A DNA stretch of 64,000 nt from positions 3,680,001 through 3,744,000 of the forward strand of contig NZ_JAVIZX010000001.1 in assembly GCF_031453675.1 (NCBI RefSeq). The letters run 5' to 3'. The notes beneath the pieces are model-generated. The model worked only from the letters and a program-made list of their open reading frames with translations, did no database searches and had not been told where the DNA came from. A program made the position numbers and the translations under genes. The DNA comes from Paracidovorax wautersii. Its GTDB lineage: Bacteria > Pseudomonadota > Gammaproteobacteria > Burkholderiales > Burkholderiaceae_C. This document shows, one piece after another, positions 34,413 through 43,935 of this stretch (position 1 is its first letter; each line of letters opens with the position of its first letter).

Positions 34413-37167
34413 CCAGCCACCTGGACAGCGGCTCCGGCCGCCCATACAGATAACCCTGCAGCCCCTCGCAGGCGTTGGCGCGCAGAAAGGCCGCCTGCTC
34501 CGGCGTCTCCACGCCTTCGGCCACCACGTGCAGCCGCAGGTGGCGCGCCATCGACAGGATGGCCTGAACGATGGCGGCGTCGTTCGCGTCCGTTGGCGCA
34601 TCCTGAACGAAGCTCTTGTCGATCTTGAGCCCGAACAGCGGCAGCTTCTTCAGGTAGGCCAGGCTGGAATAGCCGGTGCCGAAATCGTCAATCGAAAAGC
34701 GCACGCCGATGGCCACCAGTTCCGTCATGCGGCGCACGGCGTCCTCCCAGTCGTCGACCAGCAGGCTCTCGGTCACCTCCAGGATCAACAGCGAAGGCGG
34801 CGCGCCGGACGCCTCCAGCGCATCGCGCACCAGTGGCACGAAATCGTCCTGGCGGAACTGCCGGGGGCTCACGTTCACCGAGATGCTGAGCCCTTGGCCC
34901 GCCGCATGCAGCATGGCCAAGGCCTCGCACGCCTTGTGCAGCACGCGCGCTCCCATGCGCAGGATCAGGCCGGATTCCTCCGCCACCGGAATGAAGCGGG
35001 CCGGCGGCACGTGGCCGCGCACCGGGTGGTGCCAGCGCAGCAGCAGTTCCCCGCCCGTCACCACGCCCTGCGCATCCACCTGCGGCTGCAGGTAGACCTG
35101 CAGAGCGTCCTCGGACACGGCCTGCTTGAGATCCTGCTCCAGCGCCAGCTGCTCCTGCGCATCGGCGTGCATGCCGGGCTCGAAAAAGCACACCCGGTTG
35201 CGGCCCAGGGCCTTGGCGCGGTACATGGCCGTGTCGGCCTCGCGCAGCAGATCTTCCACGCCTGCGCTGCCGCGCGGAAACAGCGTCACGCCGATGCTGC
35301 CGGTGATGCTGTAGAGAGCGCCCGCCACGCTGCAGGGCACGTCCAGGCTCTCCCGCAGTTGAGCGGCCAGGGCCTGCGCGGCCTGCTGCGCCCCCTGCAG
35401 GCTGGGCGCCAGCCGCGGGACCAGCACGACGAACTCATCTCCCCCCAGCCGCGCAGCCGATCCCCCGGCACGGGCAATCCGCGCCAGGCGTTCGGCCACC
35501 TGCAGCAGCAGGGCGTCACCGATCGTGTGGCCCCTGGCGTCGTTGATCTGCTTGAAGTTGTCCAGGTCCACGTAGAACAGGGCGCCAGCGAAGCCTCCGG
35601 CGTGCGCTGCGTCCAGCGCGGATCGCAGCTCGTCCATCAGCCGGCGGCGGTTGGGCAGCCCGGTGAGCGCATCGAAGTAGGCCAGCTGGTGCATGGCGGC
35701 CTCGGCCTGGCGCCGGCCGGTGATGTCACGCGACAGCACGATGAAGCGCGGTGAAGGTGACCCTCCGTGCGCGACCGGCTCCATGCTGGCCCCGCCGCCA
35801 GCCCGCGCCTGCTCCTTGCGTGCGACCGACAGTTCGAACCAGAGATAGCTACCGCGCACCTCCAGCCCGTACTGGCGTCCGAACGAATAGCCAGAAGCGT
35901 GGGCCTCGTGGAGCGCAAGCAGACATTCCTGCGCGGCCGGGCCGGGCAGGATATCGCCCACCCGGCGTCCGATCAGCGCCGCCGGCTCTGCCACCAGCAG
36001 ATCGGACCGGCCGGAGCGGTAGTGGTGGATGCGGCCCGCCAGGTCCATCTCGAACAACAGGTCCGGCACGGCGTTCAGTGTGCTTTCCAGATCGTCTTTG
36101 GTGCGTTGCAGCTCACGGGTCATGTCGCGCGCCAGCGCCATCGCCCGGACGTGGCCCGAGGCCTGCAGCGTCAGGAACCACCCGGCCAGCAAACTGAACA
36201 CCACCCCGATGAAGGCGATCGCATCGTGGCGCACGCGTTCGGCATGCCGCTCGAAGGCCGGTAGCGGATGCATCTCCAGCGTCCAGCGCCGCCCCCCGGT
36301 ATCGAGGGTGCGCACGGCCTCCATCTCCTCCCCTCGTGAGGCCCTGGATTCGGCACGTGGCGCGCCGTACAACGGCATGCCTGGCACGCCCGGGGCGCCG
36401 TCGAAGATGGCCAGGGCGATGTCGCCATCGAGCTCGCGCGCCAGCCCGTCAACCACGTCCCCCATGCGGAACAGCGCCGCCACCCATCCCACGAGGTGCT
36501 CGCGCCGCTCGGCAGGGGCCAGGGGCCGTTCACCTTTGCGGTACAGCGGCAGGTAGAGGGCCAGGAAGGCCGACCCGTCGTCCGCGCGCTCCACGGGTGC
36601 ACTCAGCACGGGCTGGCCGGTGTCGCGGGTGCGCTCCAACGCATCCCGCAGCAGGGGCTGCGCCGCCGCGTCCTGGCCCAGCCAACGCAGGTTCTCTTCG
36701 GTCCGCGGTTCGATGTGGGTGATGGCAGCCTCGGCCATGGCCTGCGCGTTGCCAGCCGGCGGCTGCCCCAGGATCGCAACGCCCTGCAGGCCGGGGCGCT
36801 TGAGGGGCAATTGGAGGGCGTCGACATAAGCGCGAAATTCCTCGTCGCTGACGCTGTCGGATCCGTCCAGAAAACCTTTCAGCCCGTGCAGGACGATTTC
36901 ATAGGCGGCCATGCGCTCGGCGAGGCGGGAGGTGATCCGGTCCGCCGCCTGATCGAAGGTCTGGCGCTGCTGCTCCTGCGCCACGCCCTCCTCGTGCGCC
37001 CAGTACAGGTAAGTGAAGGACAGCAGCGTGGCGGTGAGCAGCGGCGCAAAGAACAGCCGCACGTGGGCCAGACCGGTCTGAGCAGCCGGGGAAGAGGGAG
37101 CAACGGGGCCGGACATCATGTCCTGCAAGAGTGGCATGCGGCCTGCCACAAGACAAGAGGGGCGCAC
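34396..37167 (-). CDS. CHASE-PAS-GGDEF-EAL cyclic-di-GMP signalling protein
   Basis: The 923-residue protein has a TM helix (about 37-57), a periplasmic CHASE domain (about 80-290), a second TM (about 317-337), PAS (about 355-480), GGDEF (about 495-655) and EAL (about 665-915). The GGDEF loop RLGGDEFVVLV is intact. The EAL motif reads GGELLLRWHHP, keeping the catalytic Glu but with Leu for Ala, and later metal residues (VTESLLVDDW, SIDDFGTGYSS, KIDKSF, AEGVET) are present, so both synthesis and breakdown of c-di-GMP are possible. Starts at 37137 or 37119 are also plausible. It is divergent from a (p)ppGpp synthetase. Confidence 0.92.
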   Translation of the reverse strand: MRPSCLVAGRMPLLQDMMSGPVAPSSPAAQTGLAHVRLFFAPLLTATLLSFTYLYWAHEEGVAQEQQRQTFDQAADRITSRLAERMAAYEIVLHGLKGFLDGSDSVSDEEFRAYVDALQLPLKRPGLQGVAILGQPPAGNAQAMAEAAITHIEPRTEENLRWLGQDAAAQPLLRDALERTRDTGQPVLSAPVERADDGSAFLALYLPLYRKGERPLAPAERREHLVGWVAALFRMGDVVDGLARELDGDIALAIFDGAPGVPGMPLYGAPRAESRASRGEEMEAVRTLDTGGRRWTLEMHPLPAFERHAERVRHDAIAFIGVVFSLLAGWFLTLQASGHVRAMALARDMTRELQRTKDDLESTLNAVPDLLFEMDLAGRIHHYRSGRSDLLVAEPAALIGRRVGDILPGPAAQECLLALHEAHASGYSFGRQYGLEVRGSYLWFELSVARKEQARAGGGASMEPVAHGGSPSPRFIVLSRDITGRRQAEAAMHQLAYFDALTGLPNRRRLMDELRSALDAAHAGGFAGALFYVDLDNFKQINDARGHTIGDALLLQVAERLARIARAGGSAARLGGDEFVVLVPRLAPSLQGAQQAAQALAAQLRESLDVPCSVAGALYSITGSIGVTLFPRGSAGVEDLLREADTAMYRAKALGRNRVCFFEPGMHADAQEQLALEQDLKQAVSEDALQVYLQPQVDAQGVVTGGELLLRWHHPVRGHVPPARFIPVAEESGLILRMGARVLHKACEALAMLHAAGQGLSISVNVSPRQFRQDDFVPLVRDALEASGAPPSLLILEVTESLLVDDWEDAVRRMTELVAIGVRFSIDDFGTGYSSLAYLKKLPLFGLKIDKSFVQDAPTDANDAAIVQAILSMARHLRLHVVAEGVETPEQAAFLRANACEGLQGYLYGRPEPLSRWLVKRLR

Positions 37168-37309
37168 CGCATGGCCCCCTGGGGCGGTTGCGGCGCCGTC
37201 CTACCGGGCACCGCAGGCCCGCCTTCGCCAGCTGGACTACCATCATGCCCTGGAGGGCCCCGGCTGGGCGCCTGCCGCCCACCTGGTTTCCTTGCCCCCG
37301 CTCATCGCC

Positions 37310-38383
37310 ATGTCGTCGCTCGATCTTTCCCGGGAAGAATCCGCCTTCCACAGCTTCTATGCGCAGGAGTTGCCGGCGATGGAGCATGCCTGCGCGTTCT
37401 ATGTCGCGCTGCTGCAGTCCATCCTCTCGCGGGCCCGGCATATCGACATCGCGAAGGTGGAGGGGCGCGTCAAGGACCGTGACGAGTGCATCCGCAAGTT
37501 CTCGCGCAAGTACCGGGCCTCGCTCGAAGAGAACAACACACCGTACGAGATCCGCCACTACATCACCGACCTGGTGGGCGTGCGGGTGGTGTGCCTGTAC
37601 GAGGACGAGCTGGCCAAGGTGGCGGACATCGTGCGCTCGCACTTCGACGTGATCGACGTGACCGACAAGGTCACCGCGGTGGAGAGCACCGAGGCCTCGT
37701 TCGGCTACAAGGGCCTGCACCTGGATTTGCGACTCAATGCCGCCCAGGCCGCCCTGCCCGAGCATGCCGCCTACGCCGGCCGGCCGTTCGAACTGCAGGT
37801 GCGCACGATCATCCAGGACTCCTGGAGCGTGCTGGACCACAAGATCAAGTACAAGAAGTCGATCCCGGGCGAACTCAAGCGGCGCATCAACGTGCTGTCC
37901 GCGCTGTTCGAACTGGCCGACCGGGAATTCCGCCAGATCCGCGACGCCACCGAGGCCGAACTGCGCCAGGCCCCGGATGAGACCGACGAGGCCAGCGAGC
38001 CCGACGCCAGCGGCGGTGCCACACAGGCCGAGCGCCAACCGGCGCAGGGCAGCGAACTCAACGCCTTCACGTTCCTGAAGATCGCCAACCATTTCTTCAA
38101 GGACTGCGAATTCGACCCGCACAAGGTCGATCTCTTCGTGGACGACATCCGTGCCTGGTCGCCGGGCATCACCCGCGCGCGGTTCAATGCGGTCATGCGC
38201 GCCACGATCGGCATCGTCAAGCGCTACAAACAGCATTTCGAAGAGCTGAACCCGCAGGGAAGCTTCAACCCGTACACGGTCATCCGGCACTGCCTGTACC
38301 TGGGCGACAAGGTGGCGTTCTACCGCGCGCTGCGCAATACCTCGCGCGAGGCGTTCGAGGCATGGCTGCAGGAAAACGCCTGA
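37310..38383 (+). CDS. (p)ppGpp synthetase, RelA/SpoT-domain GTP pyrophosphokinase
   Basis: The 357-residue protein has a single RelA/SpoT synthetase domain (about 45-230). Landmarks are GRVKDRDECIRKFSRKY, ITDLVGVRVVCLYEDEL, SFGYKGLHLDLRL and FELQVRTIIQDSWSVLDHKIKYK. It has no HD hydrolase, TGS or ACT domain, so it belongs with the small alarmone synthetases, although it has about 130 extra C-terminal residues. It makes pppGpp/ppGpp from GTP/GDP and ATP. The ATG at 37310 (MSSLDLSREESAF) lacks a clear ribosome-binding site. It lies upstream of phaZ, suggesting a link between stress signalling and storage use. Confidence 0.88.
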   Translation: MSSLDLSREESAFHSFYAQELPAMEHACAFYVALLQSILSRARHIDIAKVEGRVKDRDECIRKFSRKYRASLEENNTPYEIRHYITDLVGVRVVCLYEDELAKVADIVRSHFDVIDVTDKVTAVESTEASFGYKGLHLDLRLNAAQAALPEHAAYAGRPFELQVRTIIQDSWSVLDHKIKYKKSIPGELKRRINVLSALFELADREFRQIRDATEAELRQAPDETDEASEPDASGGATQAERQPAQGSELNAFTFLKIANHFFKDCEFDPHKVDLFVDDIRAWSPGITRARFNAVMRATIGIVKRYKQHFEELNPQGSFNPYTVIRHCLYLGDKVAFYRALRNTSREAFEAWLQENA

Positions 38384-38391
38384 TCGAATCG

Positions 38392-38455
38392 GGCCAAAAA
38401 GTGCCACCACGCCAATAAATACCAGCGCATTTAGCTATTATTTCAATAGCAATTC
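38392..38455 (-). repeat. Dispersed palindromic element, copy 7 (upstream of phaZ)
   Basis: On the minus strand it reads AATAATAGCTAAATGCGC and ends GGCACTTTTTGGCCC. It sits between the alarmone synthetase and phaZ, about 125 bp before the phaZ start. It shares the GGCACTTTTT end with copy 13. Confidence 0.7.
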
Positions 38456-38543
38456 TGCGCTACGGAAACCCGCGAATTTTGTCGCCTTGGCGACCGGATG
38501 TCAGTAGTTTCACGCCAGACGCGCTTCGCCATCTGCTGATATA

Positions 38544-38554
38544 TTGCACTGCAA
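38544..38554. promoter_or_regulatory. Candidate PhaR box upstream of phaZ
   Basis: The perfect palindrome TTGCACTGCAA lies 27 bp before the phaZ start, near a TGATAT run that could be a -10 element. TGC/GCA-rich palindromes of this type are bound by the PHB-responsive repressor PhaR in other bacteria. The regulator gene is not in the window. Confidence 0.5.
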
Positions 38555-38580
38555 CATAACGAGCCCTGGCGCCCCTCCCC

Positions 38581-39972
38581 ATGCTGTACAACCTCTATGA
38601 AACCCAGCGTTCGCTGATGGAGCCCTTTGCAGAAATGGCGCAGACCGCGGCCAAGTTCTACAGCAATCCGCTCTCCCCCTTCAGCCAGACCGTGTTCGCC
38701 CAGCGCATGTCGGCCGGCTACGAATTGCTGCACCGCCTGGGCAAAGACTACGAGAAGCCCGAGTTCGGCATCCACACCGTCGAGGTGGACGGCGTTCCGG
38801 TCGCGGTGATGGAACAGACCGAGATCGACAAGCCGTTTTGCCAGCTGCGCCGGTTCAAGCGCTTCTCGGACGATCTGGCCACCCTGAACAAGACCAAGCA
38901 GCAGCCGGTGGTACTCGTCGTGGCGCCCTTGTCGGGCCACTACGCCACCCTGTTGCGCGACACGGTGCGCACGCTGCTGCAGGGCCACAAGGTCTTCGTC
39001 ACCGATTGGAAGAACGCCCGCCTCGTCCCCCTGCAAGACGGCTCTTTCCATCTGGACGACTACGTCAACTACGTGCAGGAATTCATCCGCCACATCCAGG
39101 CCACGCACGGCAACTGCCATGTGATGAGCGTGTGCCAGCCGACGGTGCCGGTGCTGGCGGCCGTCTCGCTGATGGCCGGCCGGGGCGAGCAGACGCCGCT
39201 GTCCATGGTCATGATGGGCGGTCCCATCGATGCCCGACGTTCGCCCACCGCCGTGAACAACCTGGCCACGCAGCGCAGCTTCGAGTGGTTCGAGAACAAC
39301 GTCATCTACCGCGTGCCCGACAACTTCCCTGGCGCCGGCCGGCGTGTGTACCCGGGCTTCCTGCAGCACACGGGCTTCGTGGCCATGAACCCCGACCGCC
39401 ACGCCAAAAGCCACTGGGACTACTTCAAGGACCTGATGAAGGGCGACGACGCCAGCGCCGAAGCCCACCGCAAGTTCTACGACGAGTACAACGCAGTCCT
39501 CGACATGGATGCTGACTACTATCTGGAAACCATCAGGACCGTGTTCCAGGACTACAGCCTGGTGCACGGCACCTGGGACGTGCGCAACCCAGAGGGCCAA
39601 GTCGAGCGCGTCCAGCCCCAGACCATCCGCGACACCGCCCTGCTGACCATCGAAGGCGAACTGGACGACATCTCCGGCTCGGGCCAGACGCGCGCCGCGC
39701 ACGACCTGTGCACCGGCATCGCGGCCAAGGACCGGCAGCATTACGAGGTCAAGGGCGCGGGCCATTACGGCATCTTCAGCGGCCGCCGGTGGCGCGAACT
39801 GGTGTACCCGCAGGTGCGCAGCTTCATCCTGGCCCACCAGCCGGCGCCCGCGGCCAAGGGCCGCACCGGCGCGGCGGCATCGGCCCAGGCCCTGAGCGAT
39901 GCGGCCAGTGCCCTGCCGGTCGTCACCGCCAACGCCGCGCCGCGTGCCAAGCGCACGCCACGCGAGGCTTGA
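38581..39972 (+). CDS. phaZ: Intracellular polyhydroxyalkanoate depolymerase
   Basis: The 463-residue protein mobilises stored PHB granules. It starts [20 protein letters not shown], as in Ralstonia PhaZ1, and carries the unusual lipase-box variant SVCQPTVP with Cys185 as nucleophile, equivalent to the catalytic Cys of that enzyme. The later motif [15 protein letters not shown] contains the catalytic His. The C-terminal 50 residues are a low-complexity Ala/Pro/Arg tail. A palindrome upstream may bind PhaR. The phaCAB genes lie 11 kb away. It is 8 bp upstream of the rnfB-like gene, so they may be cotranscribed. Confidence 0.95.
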   Translation: MLYNLYETQRSLMEPFAEMAQTAAKFYSNPLSPFSQTVFAQRMSAGYELLHRLGKDYEKPEFGIHTVEVDGVPVAVMEQTEIDKPFCQLRRFKRFSDDLATLNKTKQQPVVLVVAPLSGHYATLLRDTVRTLLQGHKVFVTDWKNARLVPLQDGSFHLDDYVNYVQEFIRHIQATHGNCHVMSVCQPTVPVLAAVSLMAGRGEQTPLSMVMMGGPIDARRSPTAVNNLATQRSFEWFENNVIYRVPDNFPGAGRRVYPGFLQHTGFVAMNPDRHAKSHWDYFKDLMKGDDASAEAHRKFYDEYNAVLDMDADYYLETIRTVFQDYSLVHGTWDVRNPEGQVERVQPQTIRDTALLTIEGELDDISGSGQTRAAHDLCTGIAAKDRQHYEVKGAGHYGIFSGRRWRELVYPQVRSFILAHQPAPAAKGRTGAAASAQALSDAASALPVVTANAAPRAKRTPREA

Positions 39973-39980
39973 CCCCCGCC

Positions 39981-40679
39981 ATGCCCGACAGCGCCGCTGC
40001 AAGGGCACCGGCGCTGTCCGGGCTGGCCGCCCGCATCGACGCGGCGCTGCCGCAGACCCAGTGCACGCGCTGCGGCTATCCCGACTGCGCCGCCTATGCC
40101 CAGGCCATCGCTGACAACGAGGCCGAGATCAACCAGTGCCCCCCGGGCGGAGCGGAGGGCATCGCGCGCCTGGCCGCCATCACGGAGCGCCCGCCGCGGC
40201 CTTTGAGTGCGGAACACGGTCTGGAGGCGCCGCGTGCGCTGGCCGTCATCGACGAGAACTGGTGCATCGGCTGCACCTTGTGCATCAAGGCCTGCCCGAC
40301 CGACGCCATCCTGGGCGCCAACAAGCGCATGCACACGGTGCTGCCGGACCATTGCACGGGCTGCGAGCTCTGCATTCCCGTGTGCCCCGTGGACTGCATC
40401 CGCCTGGACAACGCCAGCGGCGCGGCCACCGGCTGGTCGGCCTGGTCCGAGGCGCAGGCCGACCATGCGCGCCAGCGCTATGACGCCCACCAGCAGCGGC
40501 TGCGCAGAGACGAAGCCCGCGCGGCGGTCCCTCTTCCAACCGAAGTGCCACCAGTCCCGTCCAACGCTGCGGCCAGCGTCCACACGGTCGCATCGGAGCC
40601 GCCCGCCGACCCGCGCCAGGCCGCGATTGCCGCCGCGATGGCCCGTGCCCGGGAGCGCCGTCTGCAGTCGGGACGCTAG
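39981..40679 (+). CDS. rnfB: RnfB-like ferredoxin (electron transport complex subunit B family), no membrane anchor
   Basis: The 232-residue protein has an Fe-S motif [25 protein letters not shown] (a four-Cys [4Fe-4S] Fes domain) and two ferredoxin-type clusters, [12 protein letters not shown] and [12 protein letters not shown]. This is the RnfB order. However, the N-terminal membrane helix of RnfB is missing, and no rnfACDGE genes are nearby, so it is probably a stand-alone soluble electron carrier. The C-terminal 80 residues are polar and low-complexity. The partner redox system is unknown. Confidence 0.87.
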   Translation: MPDSAAARAPALSGLAARIDAALPQTQCTRCGYPDCAAYAQAIADNEAEINQCPPGGAEGIARLAAITERPPRPLSAEHGLEAPRALAVIDENWCIGCTLCIKACPTDAILGANKRMHTVLPDHCTGCELCIPVCPVDCIRLDNASGAATGWSAWSEAQADHARQRYDAHQQRLRRDEARAAVPLPTEVPPVPSNAAASVHTVASEPPADPRQAAIAAAMARARERRLQSGR

Positions 40680-40728
40680 GAAACCTCTTCACGATCACCG
40701 TGCCGCGTGCCCCTGCGGAATCGGCCAG

Positions 40729-40800
40729 CCTGCGGCGTTGCCAACCTCACGATAGCCGCGCTGTAGCTGCGCTATGGCTGCGGTTCGCGCCTTGCAGCCT
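40729..40800. repeat. Degenerate hairpin repeat related to the 275-bp element
   Basis: This sequence carries a long imperfect hairpin, CTGCGGCGTTGCCAACC...GATAGC with a central GCTATGGC and GCGCCTTGCAGCC. Read on the other strand it matches the core of the 275-bp element at 60706-60797 (TGCAAGGCGCG...GATAGC..GCTATC...GCAACGCCGCAG). It lies between the convergent rnfB-like and chemoreceptor genes. Terminal repeats are only weakly kept (CCTCTTCACGATCACC). Confidence 0.55.
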
Positions 40801-40884
40801 CGCCCGGTCCGCAGCACACAGGTCCCGCTCGATCCGTGCAGAGATTCCCTGCGCGCCCGGCTTCACGCAACGCCGCGCCGCCGT

Positions 40885-42387
40885 TCAGGCGCGCGCCGCC
40901 AGCGACTTGTAGACGCCGCAGCCCAGATACAGATCGTCCACGCGCTGCACGAAGGACATCTTGGTCTGCACGCGGCCCGTGGCCGGGTTGGTGATGTCGT
41001 ACTCGACCCAGCCGGGGCCACGCTCCGCCTGGCCCACGATGTCGCGCACCAGCTGGTCACCAGCGATGCCCGGAATGTCCTGCACCCGCGTTCCCACCTT
41101 CTGCGGGTTGCCGCCGAAGGCCTGGTAGGCGCCCTGGGCGTCCAGGGCGAATACGTACATGTCGCGGTCGTGGAACGGCTGGCCCGGGTCGGTGATGGTG
41201 CGCAGCAATTGGTCGCGCGACAGTGTGCGGCGCAGGGCCGCGGCGCGCTCCACCAGCGCCACGGCTTCCTCGGCCGTGCCCTGCTGCAGCTGGAACGACA
41301 GCACGGCGCGGGACAGGGTGGCCGCCCGGCTTTCCAGTGCCTCGGCCTGCGCCACGGCCTGGCCCACCATCTGCGCGTTGCGCTGGGTGATTTCGTCCAG
41401 TTGCTGCACGGCCTGGGTGATCTCCTGCAACCCTGCGCTCTGCTCGGCGCCCGAATGGGCGATCTCCTGCACATGGCCCGCCACGGAGCGGATGCCGTCG
41501 GCCATCGCCGCGATCCCCTCCCCGGCCGCACGAATCAGGGTGGCACTGCCCTCCACCTGCCGCACGGAGGCCCCGATCAATTCCCGTATCTCGCGAGCGG
41601 CGGTGCCCGAGCGCTGGGCCAGCGTGCGCACTTCGGTCGCCACGACGGCGAAGCCGCGCCCCTGCTCGCCGGCCCGCGCCGCCTCCACGGCGGCGTTCAG
41701 CGCCAGGATGTTGGTCTGGAACGCGATGCCATCGATCACCCCGATGATCTCGTTCATCTGCCGCGCGCTCTGCTGGATGGCCTCGACCGAATCCACCGCC
41801 TGCGCCATGGACCGCGCGCCCGCATCGGCCGCCTCGCGCACCTGCACCGCCTGCTGGCTCGCGCCGCCCGCGGTCTGGGCGTTCTGCTGCACCGCGGAGG
41901 ACAGCTGCTCGACGCTGGCGGCCGTCTGCTCCAGGTTCGCGGCCTGCTGCTCGGTGCGGTCGGCCAGATCACGGTTGTCCGAGGACAGGCTTTTGCCCGC
42001 ATGCGCCACCAGGGCGGCATTGCTGCGGATGTCGGCCACCATGGACGACAGCGTCAGCACCATGCCTTCCATGGCGCGCGACATGCGGGCCCATTCGTCC
42101 CGACCGCGGCGCGGCGCCGGCGTGCGCAGATCCCCTTGCGCGGCGCGCTCCATGACCTCCAGCAGGCGCTTCAGGTCCTGCGCCACGCTGGCGTACAGCG
42201 CCAGGGCCGCGTAGGCCACCACCCCTGCAGCCAGTGCCGCTGCAGCCCAGCGCCCTGCACCGGAGGGCCACGCCGCCAACAGCAGCAACCCCGCCAGTGC
42301 GGCCCCGCCCAGCACGCCCACCTTGGCCGCCCAGGGCAGACCACGCATCAGCCCTACGCCGGGGCGCAGGAATAGGGAACCGGCCAT
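40885..42387 (-). CDS. Methyl-accepting chemotaxis protein with a C-terminal Cache-like domain
   Basis: The 500-residue protein has two adjacent TM helices (about 18-68) with almost no periplasmic loop, a HAMP-like linker, and an MCP signalling coiled coil with the tip sequence [20 protein letters not shown]. After the signalling domain it carries about 110 residues ([48 protein letters not shown]) that look like a single Cache/PAS-like sensor. A sensor at the C-terminus, in the cytoplasm, is the reverse of the usual order. It likely reports on an internal or metabolic signal to CheA. Confidence 0.9.
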   Translation of the reverse strand: MAGSLFLRPGVGLMRGLPWAAKVGVLGGAALAGLLLLAAWPSGAGRWAAAALAAGVVAYAALALYASVAQDLKRLLEVMERAAQGDLRTPAPRRGRDEWARMSRAMEGMVLTLSSMVADIRSNAALVAHAGKSLSSDNRDLADRTEQQAANLEQTAASVEQLSSAVQQNAQTAGGASQQAVQVREAADAGARSMAQAVDSVEAIQQSARQMNEIIGVIDGIAFQTNILALNAAVEAARAGEQGRGFAVVATEVRTLAQRSGTAAREIRELIGASVRQVEGSATLIRAAGEGIAAMADGIRSVAGHVQEIAHSGAEQSAGLQEITQAVQQLDEITQRNAQMVGQAVAQAEALESRAATLSRAVLSFQLQQGTAEEAVALVERAAALRRTLSRDQLLRTITDPGQPFHDRDMYVFALDAQGAYQAFGGNPQKVGTRVQDIPGIAGDQLVRDIVGQAERGPGWVEYDITNPATGRVQTKMSFVQRVDDLYLGCGVYKSLAARA

Positions 42388-42725
42388 GCAGTGCCTCCAA
42401 TCACGTTGTTATGCAGATCCTCGCCTCGTCGCCGCCCCTCGCCCTTACGAGGGGCGGCTCACCGTCCAGGCCCAGCGCAGTGCCGCGCGCCTTACGTTCC
42501 CGGCGACACGCGTCCGTCGGAGCGCAGCATGCTATTGGCCGGGTTTTACGGTCCCCTGACAAGACCGGGTAAACAAGGAGCCCGCCCGGCCTGCGGAATG
42601 TCCACCGGGGGCCACCGGGCGCGGCAGCAGGCGGACGGCGCGCCGCGCAAGGGAGAACACAGCGCTGTTGCGCCGGCGCCGCGCCGCACGGAGGCGGCCC
42701 CGCCCATCCACCATAATTGCGCCCC
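42388..42725. other. Intergenic region between the chemoreceptor and dapC, with a strong hairpin
   Basis: This 338-bp divergent gap has no supported gene. A perfect 10-bp stem, GCCGCCCCTC (42431-42440) with GAGGGGCGGC (42449-42458), lies 44 bp before the chemoreceptor start, so it may fold in its 5' leader or be an operator. No flagellar-type promoter was found with confidence. No copy of the dispersed element is present. Confidence 0.5.
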
Positions 42726-43928
42726 ATGAATCCCCTGCTCTCGCACCTGCAGCCCTATCCCTTCGAGCGGCTGCGCCAACTCTTCGCAGGGGTGACGCCC
42801 CCCGCCGGCTACAGCGCCATCAGCCTGGGCATGGGAGAGCCCCGCCATCCCACGCCGGCTTTCATCAAGGAAGCCCTGACCGAGAACCTCGGCGGCCTGG
42901 CCAGCTACCCTGCCACGGCCGGCGAACCGCGCCTGCGCGAGGCCTGCGCCGCCTGGCTGCAGCGCCGCTACGGCATTGCCGCCGACAGCGCCACGCAGGT
43001 GCTGCCCATCAACGGCTCGCGCGAGGCCTTGTTCGCCTTCGCGCAGACGGTGATCGATCCCACGCGCGCCGGCGCTACCGTGGTCTGTCCCAATCCGTTC
43101 TACCAAATCTACGAAGGCGCCGCCCTGCTCTCCGGCGCCACGCCGTACTACGCACCCAGCGATCCCGGGCGCAATTTCGCCGTGGACTGGGACAGCGTGC
43201 CGCATGAGGTCTGGCAGCGTACGCAGCTCCTGTTCGTCTGCTCGCCCGGCAACCCCACGGGCGCCGTGATGCCGCTGGACGAGTGGAAGAAGCTGTTTGC
43301 GCTGAGCGATCGCTACGGCTTCGTCATCGCCTCGGACGAGTGCTACAGCGAGATCTACTTCCAGGGCGAGCCGCCGCTGGGTGGCCTGGAAGCCGCAGCC
43401 AAGCTGGGCCGCAGCGATTACCGCAATCTGATCGCCTTCACCAGCCTGTCCAAGCGCAGCAACGTGCCAGGCCTGCGCAGCGGCTTCGTGGCGGGCGATG
43501 CAGCGCTGATCAAGGCCTTCCTCCTCTACCGCACCTACCATGGCAGCGCCATGGGCCCGGCCGTGCAGGGCGCCAGCGTCGCCGCCTGGAACGACGAGCA
43601 GCACGTGACCGAGAACCGCGCGCTCTACCGCAAGAAGTTCGCCCAGGTGACCCCGCTGCTGGCGGGCGTGATGGAAGTCGCTTTGCCGGACGCCGGCTTC
43701 TACCTCTGGGCCAAGGTGCCTGACGCCCTGGGCATGACGGACGCCGAGTTCGCCCGGGAGCTGCTGGCTCAATACAATGTCACCGTGCTGCCCGGCAGCT
43801 ACCTGGCCCGCGAGGCCGGCGGCTTCAATCCCGGTGCCCAGCGCGTGCGCATGGCCCTCGTTGCGCAAGCCGAGGAATGCGCCGAAGCCGCGCTGCGCAT
43901 CGTCCAGTTCATCCAATCCCGTACTTGA
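42726..43928 (+). CDS. dapC: Succinyldiaminopimelate transaminase
   Basis: The 400-residue PLP aminotransferase makes N-succinyl-LL-2,6-diaminopimelate in lysine and peptidoglycan synthesis. It has [25 protein letters not shown] near the N-terminus, [22 protein letters not shown] and the PLP lysine in [16 protein letters not shown]. The ATG at 42726 gives [16 protein letters not shown], the normal start. It is 7 bp upstream of dapD and so in the same operon with dapD, pilU, dapE and prmB. Confidence 0.94.
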   Translation: MNPLLSHLQPYPFERLRQLFAGVTPPAGYSAISLGMGEPRHPTPAFIKEALTENLGGLASYPATAGEPRLREACAAWLQRRYGIAADSATQVLPINGSREALFAFAQTVIDPTRAGATVVCPNPFYQIYEGAALLSGATPYYAPSDPGRNFAVDWDSVPHEVWQRTQLLFVCSPGNPTGAVMPLDEWKKLFALSDRYGFVIASDECYSEIYFQGEPPLGGLEAAAKLGRSDYRNLIAFTSLSKRSNVPGLRSGFVAGDAALIKAFLLYRTYHGSAMGPAVQGASVAAWNDEQHVTENRALYRKKFAQVTPLLAGVMEVALPDAGFYLWAKVPDALGMTDAEFARELLAQYNVTVLPGSYLAREAGGFNPGAQRVRMALVAQAEECAEAALRIVQFIQSRT

Positions 43929-43935
43929 GCAACCC

